Assembly (NCBI GenBank): GCA_051453625.1
Contig: JBOZIK010000001.1
Location: 153,924,072-153,964,982, forward strand
Direction: 5' to 3'
Source: Welwitschia mirabilis
Lineage: Eukaryota; Gnetophyta; Gnetopsida; Welwitschiales
DNA length: 40,911 bases
Below are positions 1 to 11,939 of the stretch, piece by piece. Made by a program: the position numbers and the translations under genes. The stretch's first letter is position 1; every line of letters starts with the position of its first letter. The notes under the pieces were generated by a model. It was not told the origin of the DNA. It saw nothing but the letters and a program-made list of their open reading frames with translations, and ran no database searches.

Positions 1-859
1 ATTGAGTTTTTAAGCACAATATACCAGGGAAATATATCAAAAATAATTAATCATAACATTATTTCTTTCGTCCATGATTTGATTAATTTCTTGTATCATT
101 CTATAAGAAAAACAAACTATAAGTATTCTATTGTTAAGTAAATGGTTTACTAAATAATATCCATAATGCAACTCATGAAAAATAATAAGTGATTAAAATC
201 AAACAATTAAATTACAATTATATCTCATATCTCAAAATATATGTTCACCACCTCCTAAAGTGAATCAATACATCCAGTATTGCATATACATAAGAAGTAA
301 AATGATTAATATATTAGTACAGTACAAATAAGCAAAATATATAGGCCTAAGAGTAGTATTTTATGCATGAAAGAAGGGTCAAAAAGAGGTGAAAAAAGAT
401 AAAACATAAAGATGATGCACCTTAAAAAATATCTATACATCATCTGCCTAGTTGTCTGAAAAACAAGGAGGATGACATGATCTTTTAAAAGATTAGAAAA
501 ATTGGAAGTATTAGCAAAATAAGTTAAGCTTAGATTATATCATGTAGGTCTCAGAAAGATATCAAAGAATTCTAAAGATGGAAAATGGCTAAGAATCATG
601 ATGAATAAGGAATGGTAAAAGAGGTAAATGCACAAAGATAAGAAAGATAAATGAAATGTACCATAAAGTCACAATTAGTGGATGCATCAAAACTTAAGAA
701 GAAAATTAAAAAACTAAATTTGAAAAGAAATCAAAAGAATAGATGAACATAATTAGCATCATAAAATAATAAAACATTATTTTCAAAAAGAAAATCAACT
801 TCTATTAAAAAACTACAAATAAAAATAAATATTAATAAGAAAACTACTAAATAATCAAG

Positions 860-2230
860 CCCCAAGTATTTGTGATAAAAAAGTATGGAAATAACTTTGA
901 AATACCAAAGAAAACAACTAAGAAAAACAAAACTGAAATGGACAACTTAGAAACATAATGAAGATTGTATACCTACACTAAATTTAAACCTAGTAAACAG
1001 TCATGGAATAAATCATAAAATCACCTAATTAATGATGCATGACATAATGCAAAAAATCCATAAATTACCACTTGAATAGGAAGTGATTATGATGATTCTA
1101 AATAATAAGTGTTTTCAAATAATGAATGATAAGATTAAAAGCTGTCAGAAATGGACTTACCTACTAACATACCAAAACACAATCAAATCCTTAAAAGTGA
1201 AATAACCTTATGGGAATATTGTAAGTACAATAAGTCTAGGAAATAAGAAATGCCTCTAGTGATACCAGGAACACCACTGCTCCCATAGCCTTAAAGTATT
1301 TATTATTTATTAATCTATGATGAGGGAAATGAAATCATAGTTAGAGATGTAGGAACCTATAAAGCATGGCAACTTGGCCTTCCAGTAGATTTTCCATAGC
1401 TACCAACATTATCAAAGGTTCCTCTCAGGAAAATTTACTCTGGTATGATAGGACATCATGATGACCATGTATTTAGCACTAAAAATAATAGATCATGATT
1501 ATTATTATTATTTTCTTTTTTTTAAAGTACTTCTTCAAAATAAATCCTACATGACCACAAAAAATTAGATTTAAAAAAAAAATCACTAAACAACCAAAGA
1601 TTGACATCATTGAAAAAAATACAAAAAACTAAAGCAACCTCCTTCAAAATGAAGTTTATAAATATTCAAATGTCTTAAGATTGAGTGAATCCAATCTTAT
1701 TACTTTTAAAATATCTAAGTAAAAATTAGTAATCATGGTAACTTCATAAAGTAAAACATAAGTTAAGTTTTAAAGATGCTTAAGTGATAGCATGATCTCC
1801 ATAAAAGAATAAGCTAAGAAATAATTTAGATAATGGTAGGATGACTTTTGAAACAATTGCTTTTATGATTTTCAAGGTTTAATGACTAATGGATTTTTAA
1901 TCCTTGTTTATTTTTTTGAATTTCTTCAGTGTTAAAATTGGAAATTTTAACTAAGCCACTAAAAAATACTTTCCCTAAAAGATAAGGACCTAATTATCTA
2001 AATATTAATTTATTGAAAATTAAAAAAAGGATAAAAGCATAACAATAATAGAATCAAAAGAAGATACCAAAGAAAACTAAAAAAATAAATTTTATTTAAA
2101 TTTTAAGTTTTATTCAACACTTTATTTGTAAAAAATAGAAAGGAAAAAAATTTATTCAGGTCCTAGGATATTCTACTTTCTTATAAAAATAAGAATTAAA
2201 CTAAACAAAGACCAATTGATAAAACATAAA
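860..2230 (-). repeat. 3' non-coding region of Gypsy copy 1, duplicated at 11940-13500
   Basis: I recognise no protein in this stretch. It is a diverged, collinear copy of 11940-13500. Shared landmarks include 'cccatagccttaaag' (about 1283 and 12380), the 'atgtcttaagatt' block (about 1669 and 12820) and the 'ccaattgataaaa' block (about 2211 and 13472). In the minus-strand element it lies between protease and the 3' LTR, where an autonomous element would carry pol and its 3' region. Confidence 0.7.
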
Positions 2231-2472
2231 AGGCACATATGCATGATAAGGTAATATTTTGGCTTTACAAAATTTATTTACAATATAAAAGATAAAGATT
2301 TTAGATAATTTATGAAATAAAAATCTCTTATCAAACTCATGATATAAATAATGCCAAATATATATTCCATTTAAAGATTAATATTGAAGATAAAAAAGAT
2401 TAATGTTATAATAATAATCAAAAAATTTGGAGAAAGCTTCTTAAGATAAATGATGAAGGTAGGTTTAATATA

Positions 2473-3124
2473 NNNNNNNNNNNNNNNNNNNNNNNNNNNN
2501 NNNNNNNNNNNNNNNNNNNNNNNNNNNNNNNNNNNNNNNNNNNNNNNNNNNNNNNNNNNNNNNNNNNNNNNNNNNNNNNNNNNNNNNNNNNNNNNNNNNN
2601 NNNNNNNNNNNNNNNNNNNNNNNNNNNNNNNNNNNNNNNNNNNNNNNNNNNNNNNNNNNNNNNNNNNNNNNNNNNNNNNNNNNNNNNNNNNNNNNNNNNN
2701 NNNNNNNNNNNNNNNNNNNNNNNNNNNNNNNNNNNNNNNNNNNNNNNNNNNNNNNNNNNNNNNNNNNNNNNNNNNNNNNNNNNNNNNNNNNNNNNNNNNN
2801 NNNNNNNNNNNNNNNNNNNNNNNNNNNNNNNNNNNNNNNNNNNNNNNNNNNNNNNNNNNNNNNNNNNNNNNNNNNNNNNNNNNNNNNNNNNNNNNNNNNN
2901 NNNNNNNNNNNNNNNNNNNNNNNNNNNNNNNNNNNNNNNNNNNNNNNNNNNNNNNNNNNNNNNNNNNNNNNNNNNNNNNNNNNNNNNNNNNNNNNNNNNN
3001 NNNNNNNNNNNNNNNNNNNNNNNNNNNNNNNNNNNNNNNNNNNNNNNNNNNNNNNNNNNNNNNNNNNNNNNNNNNNNNNNNNNNNNNNNNNNNNNNNNNN
3101 NNNNNNNNNNNNNNNNNNNNNNNN
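2473..3124. other. Assembly gap, 652 N
   Basis: This run of N lies inside Gypsy copy 1, between the protease remnant and the 3' region. The flanks show no obvious shared sequence, so this may be a real gap. Reading frames that span it are artefacts. Confidence 0.99.
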
Positions 3125-3539
3125 CTTTGAAGATTTTTAATAGAATAGAATGAAGAATCATGGGAAGATTTTCTAAGTTGGATTACTATATTGGAAAGTA
3201 GGGGTATATTTTTCATTAAGTTTGATTCAGAGTTTATGGGTTTTTCATAATTCCTACTTCTCTCTTTACCATTTTTTATTTTACTATGTCAAATATTTTT
3301 TGTACTTTTCTTATTAGTAAATATATCTTTTTTCTTTTTAATATTCTTATTTTTCTTTAACTGATTTTTTATTTTTTTGACTATATTCCTACTTTATCAT
3401 CCAGACTACAGGGGTGGATGATGATGCTTATAATAAAATATTTAAATTAAGTTCACATATTGGACTTTCTTCCTATTAATATATTTTACTTATTCATCCT
3501 TATTATCATAATTACTTATTTCTATTAAATTATCATGCA

Positions 3540-4030
3540 AAGTTAAGTCTTGTAGTATTCTTAATATCTCTCCAACCGGGTGATGTTGTATAAATAAAGT
3601 TAGTTTAGCTTTTTTCCTAAGTTTCCTTCATTAACCATATCTCTTTTTGTAGCACTAATTTGACATTCCATTAATCTAGTTTATGTGTCTATAATGCAAT
3701 AAGTAGTTGTACAAAAGGCTCTTCTTAAAAGTAGTGGGTAATTTCCATCATGTTGTGCTTCAATTAGAACCAAATCTATGGGGTAGTAGGCCTCTTTTAT
3801 TTTAATGACTAAGTTTTTAATTATCCCCATAGGTTTTCTAATTGAAGTGTCATCCAATTCTAATTTAATTTATGTAAATTCAATTCTTTCTTCTAATCTA
3901 AGTCTTTTACAAACATGAAGAGACATGATGTTAACACTTGTTCCAATATCAATTATATCTTTTTTATTTTATTATTCCCTTCTAAAGTGATACTTAATGT
4001 TTCTGCCCTAGAATATTTAAATTTAAGTGC
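3540..4030 (-). pseudogene. Gypsy aspartic protease remnant (copy 1)
   Basis: The minus-strand translation around 3960-3910 reads 'DIIDIGTSVNIMSLHVCK', the D-x-G-[AT/TS]-x-N-I-M active-site pattern of plant Ty3/Gypsy retropepsins (Asp-Ile-Gly-Thr here). The frame then continues through 'RKPMGIIKNLVIKI' and 'EAYYPIDLVLIEAQ', which is the expected order of flap and strand segments after the active site. A degraded counterpart of the usual 'GRPFLAT' segment ('LLLRRAFCTTT') follows in a shifted frame near 3720. There is one in-frame stop (taa near 3865) and at least one frameshift, so the gene is dead. The enzyme would normally cut the Gag-Pol polyprotein. It lies directly downstream of gag and upstream of a region without recognisable pol. 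Confidence 0.82.
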
Positions 4031-4559
4031 TTTTTTTATGACTAAGTTGGAAATATATTGAGCAAAAAAGATTCTATTAGGGATAGCATGTTTTTATTTT
4101 CTTTGACATATGTCTTTTCAAATCTTAGCATACTTAGGATTTTCTTACAAGAGTTTTAGAAAAGGTAAGTTGTTATTATCATCTTGCATTAAGTGATTAT
4201 TAGAAGTGGAATTTGTATTAAACCAAGGAATAGCTTATCTTTTTCTTTTATTTCTTTGTAAAGGTTTATCTAAAGTTGAAGGAAAAAGATATGTTTTCAA
4301 GATTTATATATAATCCTCTTCCTCACTTTCCTCATCATTTTTAGAAACTAAAGTCTAATGGATAGGTGGTTTTGTATCACATATTTTATAATCTCTTTTT
4401 ATTTCATTTGGATTTGGGATAGTTTGAGTTGTAAGAGATCCTTATGATCTTTAAAGTGCTAACATTATTTGTTGAAATACATTCACTAAATTTTCAATGT
4501 TTTTATTAGTTTTTCTCAATTCTTCTATAAATAGTTCATTCTAATTTTGATTTTTATAA

Positions 4560-5660
4560 TTTGAATAACTTGACTGAAAGTTATTTGGTTGGAAGTTTAA
4601 ATTATTTAATTTATTATCAAAAGGCTTTCAATTATTTTACCCCACTCATTCCTTGTTGATATTGCATGTGGTTTTAAAAATTTGAAGGCCTTTAATTAAA
4701 TACACACATTTATTCAAGTATTTTTTCTTTACATATTTGTAACAAGGGACATTCATTTGTTATATGAGAGTCATATTCATATATATCATATGTTGATGTT
4801 ACATTTCTTTCATTTGCTAATTTTTAATTTATAATCATCTAAGTGTATTTTCCTAAAGAAGTAGTGAAATCCTTGTTTACATTTGTTGAATCATGTTAAA
4901 CTTCATCCTTATCACGTTTTTCTTATTTTAACTCTTTTATCATTTGATATACCATTTGTTTTTCTTTAAAACTTAGTTTAGACCAAGTTTTACTAATTTC
5001 AAGAGGATCTTTGAACAATGTCCATGTATTTTATAAATCTAAATTCATCAAGTTTCCATCACATGAAAAATATATAATTTGTTTGATTTTCTTATTTAAC
5101 CCATTGTAAAACTAATCTATTAATTATTTAGGGAATTCATTAATGGGTTTATAATGTGTAACTATAAAGAATCATTCATATGTCATGGCATAATCCTCAT
5201 TAGGTTGTTGTTGAAAATTTATGACTTCTTCCTTTTCCTTTTTCTTATTGTGCTCTCATTCATGAATCTTTTGATAAAGGCATCTTAAACTTGACTCTAG
5301 GTTTTAAGACTTTTGTGAGGTATAGTTTTAAGTCAAAGATTTGCTCTATCTGTAAGTGTGATAGGAAGGATAATCATGTAGGTTATATTACTAAATCATT
5401 TTTTTCCCATTTGTTGAAGTAAGCACTAATTGTTCTATATTGGTAATATGTTAAAAAGGATTTTAACTAGGTTCTCCTAAAAATGTTAAATAAGAATTTA
5501 AGTTCTTAAGTTCTACATCATCATTAGGATGTAAGTCAAAAGTGTTTTTAATTTCACATTTTCTATGGGATATTAAATCCTTAAGTTTAAAATTTTTATT
5601 AGATGTATTTGCACTAGGAGTTCTCATATTGGTTGGGGTATTGGATGATGCTACTCACTT
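4560..5660 (-). pseudogene. Gypsy Gag remnant (copy 1)
   Basis: The minus-strand frames around 5250-5000 read 'INFQQQPNEDYAMTYE' then 'FYNGLNKKIKQIIYF', which is the retrotransposon Gag core: the 'FxQxxxEs' segment followed by 'FYNGL' after a lost tryptophan-rich stretch. Near 4770-4720 the frame reads 'YDSHITNECPLLQI', resembling the back half of a CCHC zinc knuckle with the first cysteines lost. An Asn/Gln-rich tail follows (about 4700-4560). The protein start is probably near 5660, because 'MRTPSANTSNKNFKLKDLI' aligns with 'PNANLTLRELLANK' in copy 2. Stops and frameshifts are numerous. Gag would form the virus-like particle in which the element is copied. Confidence 0.78.
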
Positions 5661-6349
5661 TTGCTTTTACATTGTATTCAAAATAAAAAAGCAATTCACT
5701 TCTACACTATTGATTTCTTGAAAAATATGATTCTAAAAGAATGAAAGCTAAAAAAATTTTGTTCAATTCTTGAATTCTTTATGTACCTGGGGTTTGCGTA
5801 CTTCAGTTAACTTTGATGTTAACCAAACCTTCTCTAATATTTTTCTTTATTAAGCTCCACTCCTTCAAATACTTTATATTTTTATCTAACTATGCCCTAT
5901 CCTTGCTTGCTTGATGACTTGTTTATAATTCCAGCTTTGTTATTAATTAAATAATTACATGAATGACTACTCCACAAAAAATAGAAAATCAAAAATAGAG
6001 AAAAAAAGAAATAAAACTAAAACTAGAACTAATAGTCTTCCACTTATATCATCTAGATAACAAAGGAGATGATATCGATTTATTTTGTGGTTGAAAACCA
6101 AAAATAAAAACTACAAAAAATCTCAAAAAAATCCTAACCCTAGGTTGTCATGTAGCTTTGTCATCTAGACAATAAAAAAGGATGATAAGTTTAAAAAATG
6201 TGAAATGAAAAATGTAAAACATAAAAAACATAAAAAGAAAAACTATTGTATTTATAGTAAAAAAATTCAAGGTTACCATTAAAAAAACTTGAATCAAAAT
6301 TCAAAGCACTTATTTAGGTAATGACAACCCTTGAACTTCTTATAGCCTT

Positions 6350-6367
6350 TCTTGGAAATGGTGAAAA
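6350..6367 (-). promoter_or_regulatory. tRNA-Asp-type primer-binding site (copy 1)
   Basis: On the minus strand this reads 'TTTTCACCATTTCCAAGA', lying two bases inside the LTR end. It is the most decayed of three PBS sites in the window. The best one (18537-18554) fits the tRNA-Asp 3' end apart from transitions at CG sites. Its position next to the LTR fixes both the LTR boundary and the element orientation. Confidence 0.7.
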
Positions 6368-6369
6368 GA

Positions 6370-7624
6370 TGTTGCGGTGCATATTTATGCAAACATTATG
6401 TCCTTAGTTAAATTCTGTCAATCACAGATATATGCACAAACATAACACACCAATATAGATGGGAGTGGATCTAAATATCATAATCTATTGAAGAAACTAG
6501 GATTAAAGCTAGAGAATTTCTTTTCACAAAGTATTTTGTATTTTTCTTTTATGGTTTAGAATGAAAATAAATAATGAAAGAAAATAAAAACATAATACAA
6601 ATGCTAATACAAATTACTTTAAATGCACTGTTTATCTAATTACCAAATCTTTGTTATCAAGATTGGCCCTGTATAATCTAGATTAATTAAGGAAACTATT
6701 ACTAACCCTAACCAACCTAAGATATCAAGTGTGTCAAACAACATATGAAAACCATACAAGATTAATTTATGAGGGAATATAAAATGTAATGCAAGTTCTA
6801 AACTAATTATTTCAACCTTAATAAATCTTGTCCTTAATGACCTATATCATAGATGAATCTATTATAGAATTATAAGCAACTTAAACCATAAAGAACATGT
6901 ACATGGATATTTAAAACTAAAAGAATATTTTCATGAAACTTGAACCAATATTCTATTATAAATTAGTAGCACCTCAATGAAGGAGACATAGTCCAACACC
7001 AAGGGATATCCCTCTCTACAACTAACAGATGAAGCTTTAGTTCTTTGATCTCTTAGCATAAGAATTTCCATTGTAAAAAATATTATTAGAGTTAAGGGCA
7101 AAGGTGATATCTACTAATAACAATAGACTCTAATAATAAAAAATCTAATAGACACAGGAAAAACCATTATACATGTGCAAAAGGGTGTATGACACATTGA
7201 AGAAGTTTGATAGAGTTTGGTACATNNNNNNNNNNNNNNNNNNNNNNNNNNNNNNNNNNNNNNNNNNNNNNNNNNNNNNNNNNNNNNNNNNNNNNNNNNN
7301 NNNNNNNNNNNNNNNNNNNNNNNNNNNNNNNNNNNNNNNNNNNNNNNNNNNNNNNNNNNNNNNNNNNNNNNNNNNNNNNNNNNNNNNTGGACTTTTTAAA
7401 TCTCTTTAATCAAGTGAATTTGGCTTTATAGAACATTAATTCCTCCTCAAAATGTGAAGTATTATCATTAATCCAAAATGCCTTGAAAAGTGCTGATGCT
7501 TGTGCATTTCCATGATTTTCTCATTAACTCTTAATAATCATTGTTTTATACTTAATCCTATTTAAATGTCCTTCAAAACTACTCAAAATATCCCATAAAA
7601 AACATACAATTTGGCATTGTAACA
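6370..7624 (-). repeat. Gypsy LTR-a (5' LTR of copy 1)
   Basis: Plus-strand ends are TGTTGCGGTGCAT (6370) and ...TTGTAACA (7624), that is TG...CA. It shares its framework with the LTRs at 9950, 16703, 17455, 18558 and 25095 (start motif, 'atttatgcaaa', 'acaccaatatagatgggagtgga', then a block with 'agaatttc'). It is closest to the 25095 LTR: both contain 'agtagcacctcaatgaag' and 'gtccaacaccaaggga'-like blocks (6966 and 26182). Immediately outside is 'tagtgcctccac', similar to the polypurine-like tract beside LTR-b. Its total of 1255 bp includes a 162-N gap, so the true length is uncertain. Confidence 0.78.
7226..7387. other. Assembly gap, 162 N, inside LTR-a
   Basis: This run of N interrupts LTR-a. 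The flanks do not repeat each other. Three short frames spanning it are meaningless. Confidence 0.99.
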
Positions 7625-9949
7625 TAGTGCCTCCACGTTGAAATCACCATTAAATTTCTAGTTTTAACTTTTAAACTCTTTTGAAACATGACCTAGCCCA
7701 TTTAGATTCTTTTTAAATCTTTTTGTCCTATTAAAATTTTCTAGAAACTAATTGTAATATTTTTCGGACATTATATTTTACTTTTATTTTTTCCTTTAAT
7801 AAAATTTCCCTCATCTTTATAATAATTATAGTTTATAAAAAAGTGATTAATTATTATTTCTAAAAGTCTCTCTCTTTTTACATCTTCTTGTATGCATTTA
7901 ATTGTGTTGCATTATAGTATTTTTCAAGTGTGTTGTAAGAAAATGTTTACATGCTAGTTTAAAGTCTTTACATTACAGTTTTTCTTAATGTTTTGAAGTG
8001 CTAACATTAAAGTGATTTTCTAGCTTATATAATGAATAATCTATGTATTGAATAATTTTCTTTTTAAAAAATTCTTAATTTATTCTCAAAATTATATTAA
8101 AATTTTTTCTATCTTTTTGAACTTTAAGGAAAAAATTCAATTTTGGTTAGGGGGGATGGTATCTAGTTTTTACAAAATATTTCTAAAATTTAATGCCTTA
8201 TTTATTAAAAATTGATCAAATTTTTTTAAAGTTATATCATTTCCATAATTAAATAATTTTACTTATATAATTTTTCATGTTGATCATTTTTTAATCAACT
8301 TTTTACTAAGATTCTAGCAAAAGTCTAGCTAGGAAGTGTGGTTACATGTAAAAATTGACATTTAGGCCAAGTATAGTTAATTAATTTTGTAAAGGAAAAT
8401 ATGTTAAAATAGTCATTTTATTATAAAATTATGTTTTTGATCATTTATGCATGTTTCCATAATAATTTTAGGTTAATTACTATCTTTTGAAGGACATGCT
8501 ACAACATGAAAAAAATCAATTGAAAAATGCTAGTGCTACCATTCAAGTCACTAGTATCATCAGTCTTTTAGATCAAAATAAGATCAAAGTAACATTATCA
8601 CATTTTTATGGAAAATAAATCACAATCAATTTATAGACTTTATTAGAAACTAAATCAGAAATAATCATCAATCTTGACAACATATGGCGAAGATGCAAAG
8701 TGAAACATGATAGTAAAATATGGAAGTAATGAATATGATGATATAGAGAATACATAGAGATAACATCTAGTCACATTATCATCATCATCCAAAGGCCATA
8801 TCATGATTCCTTTTCACAAGAAAATAAAGAGCTTACCTAATGCTACATGATGAAATTTGTAACCTCCTCCTAATGCAACCACTACCAACCACTACAAACC
8901 AAATATCCTTAAGCCTTTCCTCATGTAGAAAAGGGCCTTAAATCTGTATTGTATAAGGGAAAGATTTGGTTGGCAAAAGTAGTAGGGATACTTATAGTAT
9001 CAGGACATCATAACTTTCTAAGCATCTCCTTTTAGGAGTGGACTTGTTTTGAGCCTAATTTGAGGAGTTATTTATAGATTTATCATTTTCTTTTAATGTA
9101 ATATATTTATTTAATTAATATAATAATAATTTTTTCATTATTTAGTTTTTAATACACATTAACACTATAATTTTAATCCTTAGACAAGACTATTTGTTAT
9201 GTTACTACAAAAGTAGTTGTTTATTCTTTGATTTTTAGTTCATGTTAATATAGTACTTTTAATCCTTAGATGAGACTATATCATTTAGATCTTTTGAATT
9301 GAGTGAATTCTATAAAGTTAAATTTTTATTTATAGTCATTATTATGTTGTAGATCTTAATTATAATTATCTTTACGTTCTATGTTAATAAAGGGCTATGA
9401 AGGATTAAAGTAACTATTAAATTCACCAACATTCATGTGGTGAATGAGATTATTTCATCATTCCTAAGCCATTATGACTTCATGATTTGAGATTATTTTT
9501 AAGAGTTACAAGAAATAGTTAATATAAAGATGGATTATTGGACAAGTCAGTCTGAACGTCTGGAGCATGTTCATTTTCCGACATCACCAACTAAAGTTTA
9601 CCAAAACTTATCAAACTAGATTTTAAATTTTGTTTGATTTTTCATTGAAAAATTAAAGTTATTATATTAATTTTGTTATGTTTATCATAAATACCCTTAT
9701 AGAAGAATGATATTTGGTCCTTATCTAATTTATTTATCAGTTACATTTTTAATATAATAAATAACATAATTTGACTATGATCGCATTAGATCTTTATATT
9801 CTAATATTTGATTAAATGAACTTAAGTGGAACCTCCTCTAGGATTCCTCCTTAGAATTATGAACACCATAATGAGGAGTTAATTCCTCTTTTAAATAAAC
9901 TCCTATTATTTATTCCCCTAAATTGGAGCCTTTATTAAATTTTGATGCA
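7625..9949. other. AT-rich stretch without a recognisable gene
   Basis: I see no coding remnant or RNA gene here. The first bases ('tagtgcctccac') resemble the polypurine-like tract beside LTR-b, so part of this stretch may be the 3' internal end of another decayed Gypsy copy. Two diverged copies of a block around 'tttaatccttaga(c/t)(a/g)agactat' occur near 9170-9200 and 9255-9285. The rest is low-complexity T/A-rich sequence. Confidence 0.6.
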
Positions 9950-10977
9950 TGTTGATTGTGTATTTATGCAAATGTTTATACTTAAAGAGATCCTATCATT
10001 CACAAATAAAATAAATATTTTACATAATACAACACACTACTATAGTTGGGAGTGAATCCAAATATCGTATCTTGTTGAAGACTTATAAGAGAAGAAAAAG
10101 GACTAATTTTCACAAGAAAATGATAACCGAACTTAAAGAACAATACAAAAAATAAAGATATAATGCAAATGCAAATGCAACTATTCTAAATGTAATGCAA
10201 AAATAAACTAAACTACTTTCTTTTAGTCTTAACAAAGGTTACCCTTAAGATCTATATCACCAATGAACCAGATCAAGGAAAACATAAATCATAAGGAAAA
10301 TCTAACAAATCTAAATGCAATAAGAAAAACAAAGACTTTGTATTAAAAGGTACTAAACATTTGGGTTACAAAATTCCTAAGACTCTTAAGCTGGATCTCC
10401 TACCCTTCAATCTCCTATCACAATAATTTTCAATGCATTAAAAATGGAGAGTAGAGTCGAAGAGGGACTTATTTATAAGGTTATAAACTAGAAAATGATA
10501 AACAAAAGTCACTATAGTACACAATCCATTATAGACAATAAATAGATGAAATGGTCAAAGATCGACTATGAGAATTAGTTACATTATCGATATCATCCTG
10601 ATTATCATCCAGATGATGGAGGAGATGATAGCTCATTTTAAAAGATGACTTAGCATGATGACTTAGTAGTGTTTCAGCAGTCTATGTTAGCATCAAATGT
10701 TATCATCGTCTTATCTATCATGGGGACAATAGATAGGATGATGATCTTCTTTATTCATATGAAGGAGGAGAAGCTAGAATTTCTATCAGTAATCTTCCTT
10801 CAAAGCTCTATGTATTAGAATATGCATTAAATTCCTTAAATCTTGTTAAGAATTACACATTTTAAAGATCTTCCATTAATTATTCAAAATCCTTAGAATT
10901 TCACCTAAACCTATGTAAATATCCTATAAAACATCTCATAAAACCTTATCAAATAACTACAAAGTGGCATTGTAGCA
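9950..10977 (-). repeat. Gypsy LTR-b (3' LTR of copy 2)
   Basis: Ends are TGTTGATTGTGTATTTATGC (9950, plus strand) and ...GGCATTGTAGCA (10977), 1028 bp, uninterrupted. No primer-binding site adjoins its left end, as expected for a 3' LTR of a minus-strand element. It contains the palindrome-rich block near 10597-10630 that recurs in the other copies. It is the most complete LTR in the window and is the best query for the family. Confidence 0.82.
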
Positions 10978-10990
10978 TAGCCCTCCACTT
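10978..10990 (-). promoter_or_regulatory. Polypurine-like tract next to the 3' LTR of copy 2
   Basis: On the minus strand 'AAGTGGAGGGCTA' directly precedes the LTR start TGCTACAATGCC. Purine-rich tracts in this position prime plus-strand DNA synthesis in LTR elements. A sister sequence ('GTGGAGGCACTA') adjoins LTR-a at 7625-7636. Confidence 0.6.
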
Positions 10991-11149
10991 AGTCTTTATC
11001 AATCCCTAACAAAAACTAGATGAAAAACCATAAATGCGAGTTAATTTATCTTACAAGAATCAATTTGAAGATTATAAAATAGGCTCATAAAACACATCAC
11101 ATAGATAAATAACATGTAATACATAATGTGAATGAAAATTTTTAAATTT

Positions 11150-11584
11150 NNNNNNNNNNNNNNNNNNNNNNNNNNNNNNNNNNNNNNNNNNNNNNNNNNN
11201 NNNNNNNNNNNNNNNNNNNNNNNNNNNNNNNNNNNNNNNNNNNNNNNNNNNNNNNNNNNNNNNNNNNNNNNNNNNNNNNNNNNNNNNNNNNNNNNNNNNN
11301 NNNNNNNNNNNNNNNNNNNNNNNNNNNNNNNNNNNNNNNNNNNNNNNNNNNNNNNNNNNNNNNNNNNNNNNNNNNNNNNNNNNNNNNNNNNNNNNNNNNN
11401 NNNNNNNNNNNNNNNNNNNNNNNNNNNNNNNNNNNNNNNNNNNNNNNNNNNNNNNNNNNNNNNNNNNNNNNNNNNNNNNNNNNNNNNNNNNNNNNNNNNN
11501 NNNNNNNNNNNNNNNNNNNNNNNNNNNNNNNNNNNNNNNNNNNNNNNNNNNNNNNNNNNNNNNNNNNNNNNNNNNNNNNNNNNN
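11150..11584. other. Assembly gap, 435 N
   Basis: This run of N lies inside the 3' internal region of Gypsy copy 2, about 170 bp from the 3' LTR. The flanks are low-complexity AT sequence. Confidence 0.99.
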
Positions 11585-11939
11585 AGTTTTGAAATAAATT
11601 AAAAATTTATGAAAATAAGCCATGAAAATGGGTCCTCCCCCACTAACAAAAACAATATATCCTGTATTAGGATAAAGCAAAGAAAGTAGATAGAAGTAAG
11701 AAGGTATATGATGGGTGTTTGAATTTGGACAAATCTTTAAATTAAGTGCAAAACTAAATAAAGAAATATTAGATTTAAAAAATATATATATATGAAATAT
11801 TTTGACATGTAAAGAATGAGTGGATAATGAAGTGTTCCATCACGATGAATGATTAAGAGTAGTGTTTATAACTTCAAAAGGCTCAAAAATAAATGTCAAA
11901 AATTGATTAAAGAAAATCATTTAAGTAAGAGATCAACTA

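Larger units (their letters stand above)
1..7624 (-). mobile_element. Athila-like Gypsy retrotransposon copy 1, gag-protease type, cut by the left window edge
   Basis: Read on the minus strand, the order is LTR (7624-6370), primer-binding site (6367-6350), gag remnant (about 5660-4560), protease remnant (about 4030-3540) and then a stop-rich 3' region running off the left edge. Stretches at about 860-2230 match 11940-13500 of the second copy in the same order, for example around 1240-1300 against 12330-12390 and around 1640-1720 against 12796-12870. No reverse transcriptase, RNase H or integrase was recognised. A 652-base N run (2473-3124) lies between protease and 3' region and could hide some sequence, but copy 2 has no gap there and also lacks these domains. 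The element is old: its reading frames are full of stops. The lineage assignment rests on the tRNA-Asp-type primer site and Gypsy-type gag and protease order. Confidence 0.75.

Noticed and set aside
9165-9290. CRISPR-like or satellite array from the repeated 'tttaatccttaga' block
   Set aside because: Only two diverged copies with unequal spacing. CRISPR arrays are also not expected in plant DNA.
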